Source of the DNA: Neoceratodus forsteri
Taxonomy: Eukaryota; Chordata; Ceratodontiformes; Ceratodontidae
Direction of reading: 5' to 3'
Length of the DNA: 64,000 bases
Assembly: GCA_016271365.2 (NCBI GenBank)
Contig: CM057451.1
Coordinates: 366,565,501 to 366,629,500 of the forward strand
The position numbers and the translations under genes are program-made. The notes beneath the pieces were generated by a model. It was not told the DNA's origin. It worked only from the letters and a program-made list of their open reading frames with translations, and did no database searches. The stretch's first letter is position 1; every line of letters begins with the position of its first letter. Shown piece after piece: positions 33,571 through 43,874 of the stretch.

Positions 33571-33635
33571 CATACTCTAACTCTTCAAGAACCAAGCCTT
33601 GAGTCTGAGACAGAAGACTGGGGTACCAAATCCTC

Positions 33636-34070
33636 CTAAGAGGAGGTCAGGAGGTCTTGCCTCCTGGGTAGAAACAGGGAAATCAGCACTGCTAGAGACG
33701 GCAACAGAGGATACCATGGTTGCCTGGCCCAATCCGGAGCCACCAGGATCACTGTGCAGGGTTGAGATATGATTTTGATCAGTACTCTGAATATCCGCTT
33801 GTTTATGTACCACATAGTGGTGGTGGTGTCTGCCCTGATCTCCACCACTTTCCCTTTGACTGACTCTGAAAAAGCCTGAAGGGCCAGATACACAGCTCTG
33901 AGCTCCAGAAGGTTGATGTGAAGGAGCGACTCCTGCTGTGACCAAGTACCCTGTGTAGTGAGATCCCCCAGGTGGGCTCCCCACCCCAGAAGGGAAGCAT
34001 CTGTGGGAACGACCACTGAGGGTGCTTGACTGAGAAATGGAACACCCTGTCTGAGATTGTCCTCCTCCAA
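33636..34070 (-). CDS. Element B RNase H fused to the methyltransferase-like tail
   Basis: The frame shows the RNase H motifs VVPTDASLLGWGAHLGDL, LLELRAVYLALQAF and EIRADTTTTMWYINK. It then passes directly into RVLIKIISQPCTVILVAPDW. In element C these blocks are separated by about 125 residues that include DALSR and FPPF, so about 375 bp are deleted here in frame. The last RNase H aspartate is lost. The 298-aa frame at 33577-34473 overlaps and is mostly a shadow. Confidence 0.78.
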   Translation of the reverse strand: MEEDNLRQGVPFLSQAPSVVVPTDASLLGWGAHLGDLTTQGTWSQQESLLHINLLELRAVYLALQAFSESVKGKVVEIRADTTTTMWYINKRIFRVLIKIISQPCTVILVAPDWARQPWYPLLPSLAVLISLFLPRRQDLLTSS

Positions 34071-34433
34071 CCACCATTAGAGGGACTGGACAAGAGTCTG
34101 AGTCACTGGAATCAACTTGGTGAGAATCCTTCCTCTGAGACCAAAAGGACCTTAAGTGGAGCTGAATGTCTCTCATCTGGAGCCTGGCTCCCTGAACCAT
34201 TGCAGTGGAAGCTACCTTGAGGCTTAGGAGCTGAAGAAAATGTCTGGCTGGATGAGAGACCAGTAGTCGAAAAGAAGAAGCCAGATCTGTAAGGGCCTTT
34301 ACTCTCGAGCAAGGGAGAAAGGCCTTTGCCTGAACAGTATAAACATAAGGAGTTGCACTGGTTCTACAACTGACTTGGGTAAACTGAGAAGGAATCCTAG
34401 AGAACCCAGAAGCCTCTGGGTGACCTCTAGAGC

Positions 34434-35073
34434 TTACCTGACTTGCTCTGAGGACTGGCCTACAATGAGCCAATCATCTAGGTAAGGAAACATTGAGATT
34501 CCCTGCATTCTGAGGAAGGCTACTACTACTGCTACGCATTTTGTGAATACCCTAGGAGCAGAAGTTAGACCGATGGGCATTGCTCTGAACTGGTAATGAC
34601 CTGAGGGCAACTTGAACCTGAGGTACTTTCTGTGGGAGAATCTGATAGGAATGTGGAAATAGGCATCCTTGAGGTCCAGAGAAGCTAACCAGTCTCCTGG
34701 CCTTAGAGAGGGAAGTATTATTCCCAGAGTTACCATTTTGAATTTGGGCTTTGTGATATGTTTGTTCAGATATCTCAGGTCTAGGATGGGTCGCCACTCC
34801 CCTGACTTTTTTGGGGTAAGGAAGTATCTTGAATACAGACCTTTCCCTCTGTGCTGCAGAGGAACCTTCTCCACAGCTTTTAGAGACAGCAGGAAAGAAA
34901 CCTCTGCCTCTAAAGCAATTGTTTCCAGAGGTGTTGCAGGTATAAAGGACTTGGCTCTCATTCTGGGGAATCTTCTGAAGCTGAGAGCAAGTCCCTGGCT
35001 TACTACTTCCAGGATCCATTTGTCTGAAGTGATACGACTTCCAGGCCTGGAAGAAGTAAGCCAGCCTGCCCAC
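34434..35073 (-). CDS. Element B reverse transcriptase (DIRS type)
   Basis: The 175-aa frame (34434-34961) runs from the RT N-terminus (LEAEVSFLLSLKAVEKVP) through GEWRPILDLRYLNKHI, catalytic SLDLKDAYFHIPI, LPSGHYQFRAMPIGLTSAPR and the YLDDWLIVGQSS active site. It overlaps the end of Gag, as is usual in DIRS elements. It is the cleanest RT core here, but it opens at an internal Met and is shifted relative to the downstream RNase H frame. Confidence 0.92.
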
Positions 35074-35132
35074 TACAAAAACTGAGGAGGCGACTCAGTC
35101 TGACACATCAGGGTGTCTGTTTGGCAGAAGCC

Positions 35133-36170
35133 CTACACTGAGAAGAGGATGCAACCCTGTTCATCCCTCCTCCGCTGGAAAGAAGAGGAAGCCTGTGCTT
35201 GGTAAAAAGGCCTGTGAAAAGGCCTGCCCCTGACACCCCTAGGCTGCTGCTTTTGTGGAGTGGCTTGCCTTTCCTTGGCCACTACACTCCTGTAGGTGGT
35301 CCTGCATTCATCCATCTTTTTCATGTATGTCTTGGTTTGCTCCCCAAACAGAGAATTGTCAGTAACAGGAAAATTCATGGCCTTAGCCTGAGTATCCTGT
35401 GAAAGGCTAGTACATCTGAGCCAAGCAAACCTCCGTAAGGAGACAGATGTAGCCATGACTCTTGATGCCACATCACTGGAGTCCACAGCAGCATGGAATT
35501 GTACATTGGATGCCACTATACCATCTGTAGCCATCTGCTCCAGCTCCTTGGCCAGCTGGGGAAGGGCATTCTTAGCTAGCTCCAGAACCATATCCCACCT
35601 GGATTTCTGGTACCTAGCAACATAAGACATATAAGAAGCCTGCTTGAGTCCCAAGGAAGATGCCAAGTACTGTTTCTTTGTCATGGCATCCACCTTCCTG
35701 GAACCCTTATCTGGGGGTGGGGGGGGTGAAGCCAAGGGGATGTTAGCCTTGTCACAGGCTGCAGCCTGCACTACCCCAACATGGCTGCAATGAGAATAAA
35801 GAAAATCCGTTCCAGGACCTGACAAAGTATACCTCTTGTCCATTCTCTTATCCACAGGAGGTATGGAAGATGGCATCTGTAATATTTTTTGAGTTTGCCT
35901 CCCCAAAGATTTATGCAGGGAAATAGACAATCTCTTAGACGCTGGGACATCCATCATCTCCACAAAGTCAGGTTCTTCTGCCTCAACAGCTTCCATTGCT
36001 GGTAGCTGGAGGGTTTCTGCCACCTTTTTATAAAATAAAAAGTGTGAAGGGGACTCAGAAAGTCTGGGAGGGGAAACATTGGAAGGCCTGTCTGGGGAGA
36101 TGGCAGGCTCTACTGGCTTATCTAGGCCTCCAGAATCATCTTCATAGTCTCCCTCGGGATCCCCTCCCAA
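35133..36170 (-). CDS. Element B Gag, C-terminal two thirds (345 aa)
   Basis: An acidic start, then FVEMMDVPASKRLSISLHKS, PVDKRMDKRYTLSG, QAAACDKANIPL, MTKKQYLASSLGLKQASYM, YVARYQKSRWD and the core FHAAVDSSDVASRVMATSVS followed by LRRFAWLRC. It ends in a Gln/Arg/Gly-rich basic tail (QKQQPRGVRGRP). The same core order is found in C and E, so this is the alpha Gag. A frameshift near 36150 separates it from its zinc-knuckle half. Confidence 0.85.
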   Translation of the reverse strand: MGGDPEGDYEDDSGGLDKPVEPAISPDRPSNVSPPRLSESPSHFLFYKKVAETLQLPAMEAVEAEEPDFVEMMDVPASKRLSISLHKSLGRQTQKILQMPSSIPPVDKRMDKRYTLSGPGTDFLYSHCSHVGVVQAAACDKANIPLASPPPPPDKGSRKVDAMTKKQYLASSLGLKQASYMSYVARYQKSRWDMVLELAKNALPQLAKELEQMATDGIVASNVQFHAAVDSSDVASRVMATSVSLRRFAWLRCTSLSQDTQAKAMNFPVTDNSLFGEQTKTYMKKMDECRTTYRSVVAKERQATPQKQQPRGVRGRPFHRPFYQAQASSSFQRRRDEQGCILFSV

Positions 36171-36709
36171 TCCAGCTCATAATACTCCTCTGGTTCATAT
36201 TCTGAAGGGGCTGTAACCAACCAAACCAATCGCCTGCTAGCTCGTGTTGGTTCCGTCGGAACCAGATGGAGCGATTGAACTATATTAATAGCTCCAGCAA
36301 TCTCTTCCGTGGTTGGGATCCAAGGGGCAGAATCTGAACCAGTCGATTTCTTTTTTCTTTTTGAAGGACCCGATCCTTCAGAATCTGATTTCCTTTTGCC
36401 TGAGGAGATATCGCCTGTGTCAGCAGGCACCTCCCTCAGGTTCGGTCGGACTGAACCGGGCTGGCCATCCAGATTAGCGGACTTCTCGGCCTCTCTTTCC
36501 CTAAGCCGAGCTAATCTTTTTTCTGTAGTAGCCTTAGGGAAATTTGCACAAATCTGGCAGTCTGTTTTGAGGTGGTCAAACCCCAGACAATAAAGACAAA
36601 TGAGGTGGGGATCAGCTTTAGCTAAAGCCTCCCCACACACAGAACAGTGTTGAAACACAGTGGGACCGGTTTTCTTCTTGGGTTTCTCAGACACTGCCTT
36701 ACCAACCAA
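36122..36709 (-). CDS. Element B Gag, N-terminal zinc-knuckle part (195 aa)
   Basis: Begins MVGKAVSEKPKKKTG with a CSVCGEALAKADPH pair and CLYCLGFDHLKTDCQIC, a two-part zinc-binding motif. A likely nuclear localisation signal (GKRKSD and SKRKKKS) follows, then an acidic tail. It probably forms one Gag with 35133-36170. The Met at 36709 is a good start candidate, being the first in frame after the leader. Confidence 0.85.
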   Translation of the reverse strand: MVGKAVSEKPKKKTGPTVFQHCSVCGEALAKADPHLICLYCLGFDHLKTDCQICANFPKATTEKRLARLREREAEKSANLDGQPGSVRPNLREVPADTGDISSGKRKSDSEGSGPSKRKKKSTGSDSAPWIPTTEEIAGAINIVQSLHLVPTEPTRASRRLVWLVTAPSEYEPEEYYELDWEGIPRETMKMILEA

Positions 36710-37077
36710 ATTACCCTTAACAGCTGTTACGCCAGGTAATACAAAAACTTTTCAGCCACCAGCCGGTTCATGGGCTGTTTAAAAAAACGGAATAAGTCGT
36801 CGTTTTTTTGAGACAGAAAAACTACCGGACCACACTTAAACTGAAGAAACAGAAAAGATGTAAACAATTATTTCGGTTCCCAACCGGATTAACCGGAAAG
36901 AAACCGAAGAAAAACAATTTCTATCACTATCTACCAAAACTGTAATACCTGTACTATAGACAGAGATTTGAGACCGAAAAAATAAAGAAACGGTTATAGT
37001 AAACCGATCGAGGAACTATACCGAACCGAAGCAGCGAGGAAAAATTCTCCGGAGCAACTTCACAGTTAGGCGGAGTA

Positions 37078-37247
37078 AAGAATCTGATGGTTACTTGAGA
37101 TGTACCAGAGACAGAGGTTTGAAAACTGAGCTCGAGCTCAACGTTCTATGCTCTGGCATAAAGTTAACCCTTTCATCTCCGGAGCAGTTCATGTGCTGGG
37201 GCTAACTGCATATAGTCAGACTACAGCAAGACTTCATGTTGTTTGAA
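37078..37247 (-). repeat. Element B 5' inverted terminal repeat
   Basis: Inverse of the inner 3' terminal repeat, ending CATGTTGTTTGAA. The leader between it and Gag (36.75-37.07 kb) is rich in CCGGTT/AACCGG words and has no frame. Confidence 0.88.
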
Positions 37248-37249
37248 AT

Positions 37250-37464
37250 AGAAATTACGTACCCACCGTAATTCTTGATCTTCTTGGACGAAGTCTCCAC
37301 CACATTTTCACACTGATGGGAACTATGCTGGAGGTGGTAGGACCCAGCGGGAGCCAACATTTTTCAGGAGGGCCAGCGCCGAGGTAGGGCCATGAGGAAG
37401 CGGCACCATGAGCCAGGCTTGCGCCATATAGATTACCTCGACGTCGACCCTCCAACCACCTCAG
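37250..37464 (-). repeat. Element K 3' inverted terminal repeat
   Basis: Edge site ATTACG-tacccac-CGTAAT at 37254-37272. The remainder is the inverse of 51128-51317. Confidence 0.85.
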
Positions 37465-37573
37465 TACCTTTTTTTTCCTGAGGAGGTGCAGCGTAATTAA
37501 TCTAGTGAAAGACTAACCTAATATTGGACATAATATAGCCTGAATGACCCATGTAAGAAGGGTCAACAAAAAT

Positions 37574-37803
37574 GAAAATTACGTACCTACCGTAATTATG
37601 ATCCTTCTGTGCATCTTCACCATTCGTCACATATGGGTACTCGGCTGGGGGCTAGGACCCCGCGGGAGCTTATTTTATTTTTTTTGGTAGGCAGAGCCGA
37701 TGCGCTTTCAGCGCCGCCCTCGAGGCTGACGTTCCACATGGCACTCGCGGGTTGGCCATTAGGTGCCGTCGACTCAGCCTGCCTGCCAGTTCTGAGTCGC
37801 CGG
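37574..37803 (-). repeat. Element J 3' inverted terminal repeat
   Basis: Edge site ATTACG-tacctac-CGTAAT at 37578-37596, identical to element F. Inner part inverse to 41718-41910. Confidence 0.88.
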
Positions 37804-38535
37804 AGAGGTGAGGAAAAGAGGAGGGCTAGGAAGGTGGGACAAGAGAGTCCAAGGGACAGAAAATGGAAAAGATATAAAAATCAAAAGGAGAAATAAATGA
37901 CTAAGAGGACAGAGCAAGAGAGAAACGAAAGCTAGGGAGATTGGGAAGGGGGCCCCAATCTCTGGAAAATAGAAAAGGGTGGAAGTTAGGGAAGGGTAGG
38001 AAATTTTGAGATATAAATATTTGACATGAGAGGGGGAACAGAAAGTCAGAACATGCTGGATTCTGTCCTGTCTCTAGATTGTATAGGAACTGCAAGGAGT
38101 AGCCAAGAGGCTTAATTAACAGAATTCAAGGCACAGAATCACTGGCAAAGAAACTCCTTTAAGGCAGAAAACGGCTATTCTTAGAGGACAGGAACAGAGG
38201 TTCTGCCCCCTCTCATATGTAACAATAAAAATTTTTAGTTGGGATAAAATGAACTTAAAGACTTGTCCAGAGGACACAAAAACTAAAATGTTGAAAAAGA
38301 GAAAGAAGGAGGCGAGGATGGAGGGCAACTACCCTCTCTCACTCCAAAGGGGTGAAGCAGAGCACCGAAGAAGGAATGCCGCCCCATCCTGAGCACTCTT
38401 CCCCCAGTCATACCATCCCACACTGTGCCCCAGATCACCCCCCCCCCCGACAAAGACAGGGAAGGGGGCAAGGAAAGGCACAGAGAGGGAGGGGGATCCA
38501 GAGACTGAGGCCCCAGGGGGATGGCAGGTGGGGTT
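37804..38535. other. Element J 3' noncoding region
   Basis: Purine-rich AGGAAAAG-type sequence followed by a GC-rich stretch with a poly-C run near 38440. No conserved frame. Comparable noncoding stretches separate terminal repeat and ICR in F and A. Confidence 0.55.
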
Positions 38536-38630
38536 GTGATGAATGGTGAAGTTACACAGAAGGATCATAATTATGGTAGGTATGTAATTTTCATATCTTA
38601 TCTGTGTCAATCTTCACCATTCATCACATA
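38536..38630 (-). repeat. Element J internal complementary region
   Basis: AATTAT-N9-GTAATT at 38569-38589, one mismatch between arms, flanked by the inverses of both ends. Confidence 0.87.
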
Positions 38631-38712
38631 TGGGTGAGTGCAGAGCCCCCCGAAGAGGGCTGCTTTCAAAACCCTAAAGGACAATGTCCCTTAGCTCTCA
38701 GTGGGTGACACA

Positions 38713-41464
38713 CTAAGAGGGAGGACCTTCTGGGCCTGGAGAGGCCCAAGAGTGGGGAAAGTGAGACAGGGACCCCCCGGAGGGGGAAGGAAGCTGCCCC
38801 AACAAACACCTCCTCACCCTACGGGAAAACAGATACATCCTCTGGTGTGTGGAGTTGATCACGATACGCCGGGCCAAGAATGACAACCGGGAAAGATGTA
38901 GCCATACCGTCCGCCTAGTGCAGATTGCTGTCCCTACGACCCTGGTAGCTACATCACTGGCGTCATACGATGCCCTTGCTTGGTGCCTTGCTAGCTCCAG
39001 GCTACGTGCAGAGACAGCAATGGCTTGTCTGGTTTGCTCCGTGTCAGGCAAAGAGGCTAGGAGCTGATCCAGCCTAGACCACAAGAACCTATCATAGGCT
39101 GCATAGTGGGCCTGATGTGCAGAGTAGGAAGTCCTCCTACCCCAGAAGTCAAAATCCGACGAGTCTTGATCTGAGGGCCGGTCACGGTGGAGGGCGCGAA
39201 GCCCATCGGGAGTGTCCAGCTGCATCAATCCTGACTGAGGATGAGGCATGGAACCTGGAGACTCCGGGGGGGGGGGCGCAATACCACTGGCAAAGATCCC
39301 TAGGGGCTGGGACTCCTGAGAAGGGTCTCTGCCAGGAACGCCACCTCCCTAAAGGGAGCAGGCCAGGGGGGCACCACAAGGGTGTCCTCACTGAAATCGC
39401 CCAAAAGGCGTGTGCCAAGTGCTCTGGATTCTCTGAGTGGCAGGGGAGAGATGCAGGTCCTCCAATATCCTCACAAGGAATCGCTGATACTCTGCGAGAT
39501 CAGCGGCTGGGGAGATGTGGACAGAAGGTTCCTCTCCCCCAGGAGAGAGGGATGAGGAGTTAGAGGACCTCAACTGTTCAGAGGGTGGCTGCTCGGGGGG
39601 AGGTTGAAAAACCTGCCTGTCCACGGTCCTGATGTAAGTGGGAAAACGAGCAGCCTCGGCCCTAAACTGCTCCCAGGAGAGAGAGGCCCGCTAGGACCAA
39701 GGAAGCCTGGGAGTGCAGGAGAGTGTGGGTAGAGGGATGGGGACAGAGCCGAAAAGAGAATTCAGCTGACCTCCGCCTGGGCTAGGGAGCTGACCAGGAG
39801 CACCAGAGGATGAAGGTGCTCCAGAAGACTCCACAGCCGACAGCTGAACAACCATTTCGGAACTGCCTTGGCTGCGTCCAGAAGAATCCCCCCTGTAAGG
39901 TGACCGGGACTGTATAGGTCCAGAAGGACAGTCCCCTACCTCAAAAGAACAGGGCTCTCTCAAAGACAGCGAAGGAGAAGAGTGGAGATCCGCACTGCGG
40001 CGGCTTCTTCCAGAGCTCGGATGGGCCCCCGAAAAAGGCCTCCGTGCAGACCCCATGCCCCTCGGAATCAGAGAGTGCTCTCCTCCTCAAGATGGCCAGT
40101 CTAGGTAGCTGACAGCCCTGGTCAGCACCCAAAGGAGCTATCCAAGGTACAGTACCCTCCCCTCCCCGCTCGTAGGTGCTCTGGTCGGCCCCAAAGTTGT
40201 GCGGTCCAAGCACACCACCTGAGGGGGTACCAATGCTGAGGGGTCAGCGAATCCTCCAAGGCCGGGCTGCAGTGCAATGGTGGTCTGCACCACTGCCCGC
40301 TGGTCAGCACCCCGACCCCAGCCTCAGAAGTCGCCGGCCGCTCCTCAGAGGGGGGCTGACTCCGGTTTGTCGAAGACACCACTAGGCTACCCACACTAGC
40401 AGCTAGTCCCAGGGAGCCAGACTGCTTGTCTGACTCAGAGCCCGACTCCTCCTCCGAAGAAGTGGAGGCCGAGGCCCTGTGCCAACCCGTAGGTTGGCAC
40501 CTTTCACCATCCTCTCCAAACAGGGTGCCAGAAATGGAGCCCGCACCCGAGCCGGTGCCAGTGCCCTCCCCAGCACCATGAAAGGTGGCCGAAGAAGAGA
40601 CGGCTCCGGCCCGAACAGCAGCCTCGGAGTTGGGACCTGCCACGGCACCATCGCGCACCACAAGGGCAGAAACGGCGCAGACGATGGCTCCAACGACACC
40701 AAAGCCAGAACCCCCCACGGCGCTGCGAACGGCACTGGGAGCAGAGATGGCGCCGACAGCTCCGACCATGCCTTCTGAATCCCTCATGGCGCCATGCCCC
40801 TGTTCTGTGCTGCGAATGGCCCCAGAACTGGATATGGTACCAAGCTTAACCTCTTGGCGCCGGGGCGAGGAGAAGAAAAGGACAGCGCAGTGGTGACTCT
40901 CTCGGCGCCACTAGAAGTATCGCACTGCGAACGGTGCCAAAAGCAGCCTCGGCACCGTGCAATGGACCGGCGCAGATGACACCGACAGGGCCCATGGCAC
41001 CATGAGCGGTGCCAAGGCCAGTAAGGCGCCAACTGATGGCGTGGGGGCGGCTTGCCGACCCAGGCGGCGCTGCGGGCAGCGTCCGACACTGGGGGCCGTC
41101 CCTGAAGGGGCGATTGCCATGCGGTGCCTCCCGCCGCCCCGTAAGGAACAGACTGGGTCTCCTGCACCACGGGAGGCCTTGACAATGGCTGAGCTACTGA
41201 AGCCGAGGCTCCCTCCTCCTCCAGTCCATATATAGAACCGAGAGGGAACCCAGGGAAAGGCCGAGAGAGCATGGCTAGCCAGAAGAGTCGCACCTGACCC
41301 CGAAGTCGGGCGGGCTCGCGCCATTTTTCCCATAAGCTGTTCGATGACCCAGCGGTCCACGGAGAAGCAGGCGTCATACGAATCCATGTCATGAAGCGGG
41401 CCAAGACACGAAAGGCAACGATCGTGCTCTGTTGGTGACGGAAAATTTTTGGCCGCATGGGCAC
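38713..41464 (-). pseudogene. Element J Gag-like protein, broken
   Basis: The C-terminal core is open for 178 aa (38713-39249) with PHPQSGLMQLDTPDGLRAL, DFDFWGRRTSYSAHQAHYAA and RASYDASDVATRVVGTAICT followed by RRTVWLHLSRLS. An upstream piece at 39388-39624 begins MDRQVFQPPPEQPP. The N-terminal acidic block (EEESGSESD) is in 40122-40787. The zinc-knuckle region near 40911-41464 reads MDSYDACFSVDRW, where a cysteine expected by comparison with F (DNCDAC) is tyrosine. Several frameshifts make it non-functional as it stands. Confidence 0.78.
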
Positions 41465-41717
41465 CGTCGCATGGGAGGCCGACCTGTCTTCGAAGTCTTC
41501 TTGCCCTCCGGCCTAGACATGACCTTTGGAAAGAAATACAAACTAGAATCGATGTCGCTGGAAGAAGAAAAAATGGAAAGATCTTACCTGCAATGTCGAG
41601 TGGCTAGCAGAACCGGCAGGAACCGACGGACCTTTCGTCGAAATCAGTTTTTGAAACGAACCACAAGGTAGGCCAAGTCAGCAGAGAGAAGCTTCCCACG
41701 AGGTAACCTCGACAGCG

Positions 41718-41910
41718 GGAGACAAAGAACTGGCAGGCAGGTGGAGTCAATGGTGCCTAACAGCCAACCTTGAGCGCCCGGATGGTCGGCCTCGAAGGTG
41801 GCGCCAAGACTGTCATCGGCTCCCGCTACCAAAAAGCTCCCCGCGAAGGCCCTAGCCTTTGGGCCGAAAATTCATATGTGATGAATGGTGAAGATTGACA
41901 CAGATAAGAT
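41718..41910 (-). repeat. Element J 5' inverted terminal repeat
   Basis: Inverse of the inner 3' repeat, ending GATAAGAT at the junction with K; no ATTAC/GTAAT site. Confidence 0.87.
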
Positions 41911-41989
41911 CAGAGTCTTCACAGCCCAGTCATTGAAGGAGTGAAGACCACAAACTGAGAAGTGAGCTTGGGGGATGGCGGGTGGGCAT

Positions 41990-42092
41990 GTGAATGAGTG
42001 GTGGAGACTTCGTCCAAGATCATCAAGAATTACGGTAGGTATGCACTTTCCATATTTTCCTAGACATAAAGTCTCCACCAGTCATTCACACT
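41990..42092 (-). repeat. Element K internal complementary region
   Basis: AATTAC at 42028-42033 with the partner arm decayed to GCACTT at 42043-42048, flanked by GTGGAGACTT/AAGTCTCCAC inverse blocks matching the K ends. Confidence 0.82.
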
Positions 42093-42154
42093 GATGGGAG
42101 AGTACCGAGCTAAAATAATCCCGAGACGGGCGGCAGGAGAAGAGTGGAGCTCAC

Positions 42155-43200
42155 CTAGGACAAGAGTCCAGTAAGGATTGTCCTGCTGTCAAAGGACTGA
42201 TGCTGTCTGGCATGGACATCCAAGGCGTAGTGCTTTACGAGAGTGAGCATGGAGCTCCAAGTGGCCGCACTGCAGATGTCCACAATGGGCACATTGCAGA
42301 TTTCAGCTAGAGATGCCGCAACTGCTCTGGTAGAATGAGTGTACACTCCACCTTCTAACTTAACCTGTGCCATAGAATAGCAGTGACGGAGGCATGCTAC
42401 TATCCACGCTGAAATATACTTGATAGCAACTGGTTGACCCAGGCAGGTCGGGCTGAAGGACCTAAACAGTTGTTTAGACGTACGGATTTCCATAGTTCTG
42501 TCTAAGCAGAACTGCAAGGCTCTCTTCACATCCAGGGAATGAAGGGTACGCTCTCCTTCATTCTGGAAGTTCGCGAAGTAGGTAGGTAGGACCAAAGGCT
42601 GGTTCAGATGAAATTCTGAGACAACCTTAGGAAGAAACTTGGAGTGAGTCCTAAGAACTACCTTGTCTTTGTGAAATACAGTGTACAGGGTGGTCTGTGA
42701 CCAAGCATGTATTTCTGATACTCTGTGGGTGGAAGTAATCACCACCAGGAAGGCCGTCTTCCAAGTCAGAAATTTAAAGTTACAAGTAGCTAGAGGCTCG
42801 AAAAGTTTATGGGTGAGCATGTCTAGCACAAGGTTAATGTCCCAGGCTGCTACAGGTCATCTAATCGGTGGCCTGATATGCAGAATGCCCTTAAGAAACC
42901 CCTTAACCACAGGGAGCTGAGCCAGAGGCATGGCGAGTATAGGCTCATGATATGCAGAGATTGTGCAAAGATGAACTTTAATGGTGGAGTATTGTAGACC
43001 TGTATTAGAAAGGTCCAGAAGATACTCCAGGACTTTGCTCGGTGGGCAGGAAAAGGGGTTCCAAGAGGATTTCGCACACCAGACAGAGAAATGTTTCCAC
43101 TTAGCCGTGTAAGTCTTTTGAGTAGCTGGCTTGCGCGCAGCTAACAGAATATCTGAAACTACATGAAACGTTAAACTTGTTCACCTCTATCTCCTCAGGA
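42155..43200 (-). pseudogene. Element K tyrosine recombinase (beta family)
   Basis: The 224-aa frame (42155-42829) contains STHRVSEIHAW (first catalytic Arg), FLPKVVSEFHLNQPLVLP, THSTRAVAASLAEI (His-x-x-Arg) and LTLVKHYALD (nucleophile Tyr). All four key positions are present. The N-terminal core-binding half (about 42830-43150) is in other frames with a stop near 42860. This is the only YR in the window with beta-type ends and is the likely type of enzyme that mobilised F, I, J and L. Confidence 0.87.
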
Positions 43201-43329
43201 GACAGGTGTGGAGGTGAAGGGACCTCAGGTTAGGATGGACTACAGAGCCCTGGGTCAGCAGGTTCGTCTGAAGTGGAAGTGGTTTCAGAGAGGTTTCCAA
43301 CAGCCTTTTGATTAATGGAAACCAGATTT

Positions 43330-43858
43330 TTTTATTTTATTTATTTATTTATTTTTTTTTAATTACTATGCTTTTTGGTCCCTACCCAGCCATCAGGTTC
43401 TGCTCTGGTCATGGACCCCTTTGCCTCCACCTCCAGATATGCCTGCACCCACCCTGTCATCCCTGGTTTTTCCCCCAGAGAGTGGGGTCGTGGCACCGAC
43501 CCCTGTATCGGGCCACGATACAATTATCTGGTCGTGGAGCCGGCTCCAGAGGCTGATCCAGGCACCAGGGGCAGAGCTTCATAGAGATGGCCAGGCGCAG
43601 GGTATTTTTCTCCCCTGTGAGCAGGGGTGGGGATGTGCAGTGATGACCAGCGTCCGCCCCACCCTTGAGTTCAATCTGGCGTTGGTGCTTGCAGTGAACT
43701 CACCCTCCGCTAAGTGTCACCGAGCACAGACCCCAGAAGGAGGCAGTCCGAGGGCCGCAATCCTTCCCCGCCGCCCCTCCGATAACCAGCGGCTGTTCCC
43801 GAACCCGTGTCGCCAACGCCGCAAGTGGAAATCCAACCACTGCGCTGGCAGGTCGACC
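43330..43858 (-). mobile_element. tRNA-derived SINE, copy 2 (529 bp), in element K
   Basis: Inserted in minus orientation: an A-rich tail appears as T-rich sequence at 43330-43362. The tRNA-like head is at the right (box-A-like GCGCAGTGGTTGG, box-B-like GGGTTCGGGAAC). Perfect 16-bp direct repeats AATGGAAACCAGATTT lie at 43314-43329 and 43859-43874. Same family as 6422-6919 by its head sequence. Confidence 0.88.
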
Positions 43859-43874
43859 AATGGAAACCAGATTT

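Larger units (their letters stand above)
31955..37247 (-). mobile_element. DIRS-like retrotransposon B (alpha family)
   Basis: Inverted terminal repeats (31955-32145 and 37078-37247), an ICR (32394-32483) and, on the minus strand, Gag, RT, RNase H and YR regions. It is the best-preserved Gag/RT copy. GAA flanks both ends (gaGAA|gaaaaaatt and ttGAA|at). The region between RNase H and the C-terminus of the methyltransferase-like segment is deleted. Confidence 0.92.
37574..41910 (-). mobile_element. Gag-only DIRS-like element J (beta family), nested in K
   Basis: Terminal repeats (37574-37803 and 41718-41910), an ICR (38536-38630) and a decayed Gag. There is no pol or YR. AT lies at both borders (aaaAT|gaaaatt and taagAT|cagag). 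It is larger than F (4.3 kb against 3.7 kb) and visibly richer in CpG, especially at 40.4-41.8 kb. Confidence 0.9.

Noticed and set aside
34669..35085. 138-aa plus-strand ORF in element B
   Set aside because: Antisense of the conserved RT; equivalent antisense ORFs in C and E share only what RT conservation forces.
40479..40896. Long plus-strand Ala/Pro/Thr-rich ORFs over the Gag regions (also 30518-31082 and 20416-20876)
   Set aside because: They read degenerate GGCACC-type repeats backwards. The minus frames share conserved acidic and core motifs between elements I and J, so the plus frames are shadows.
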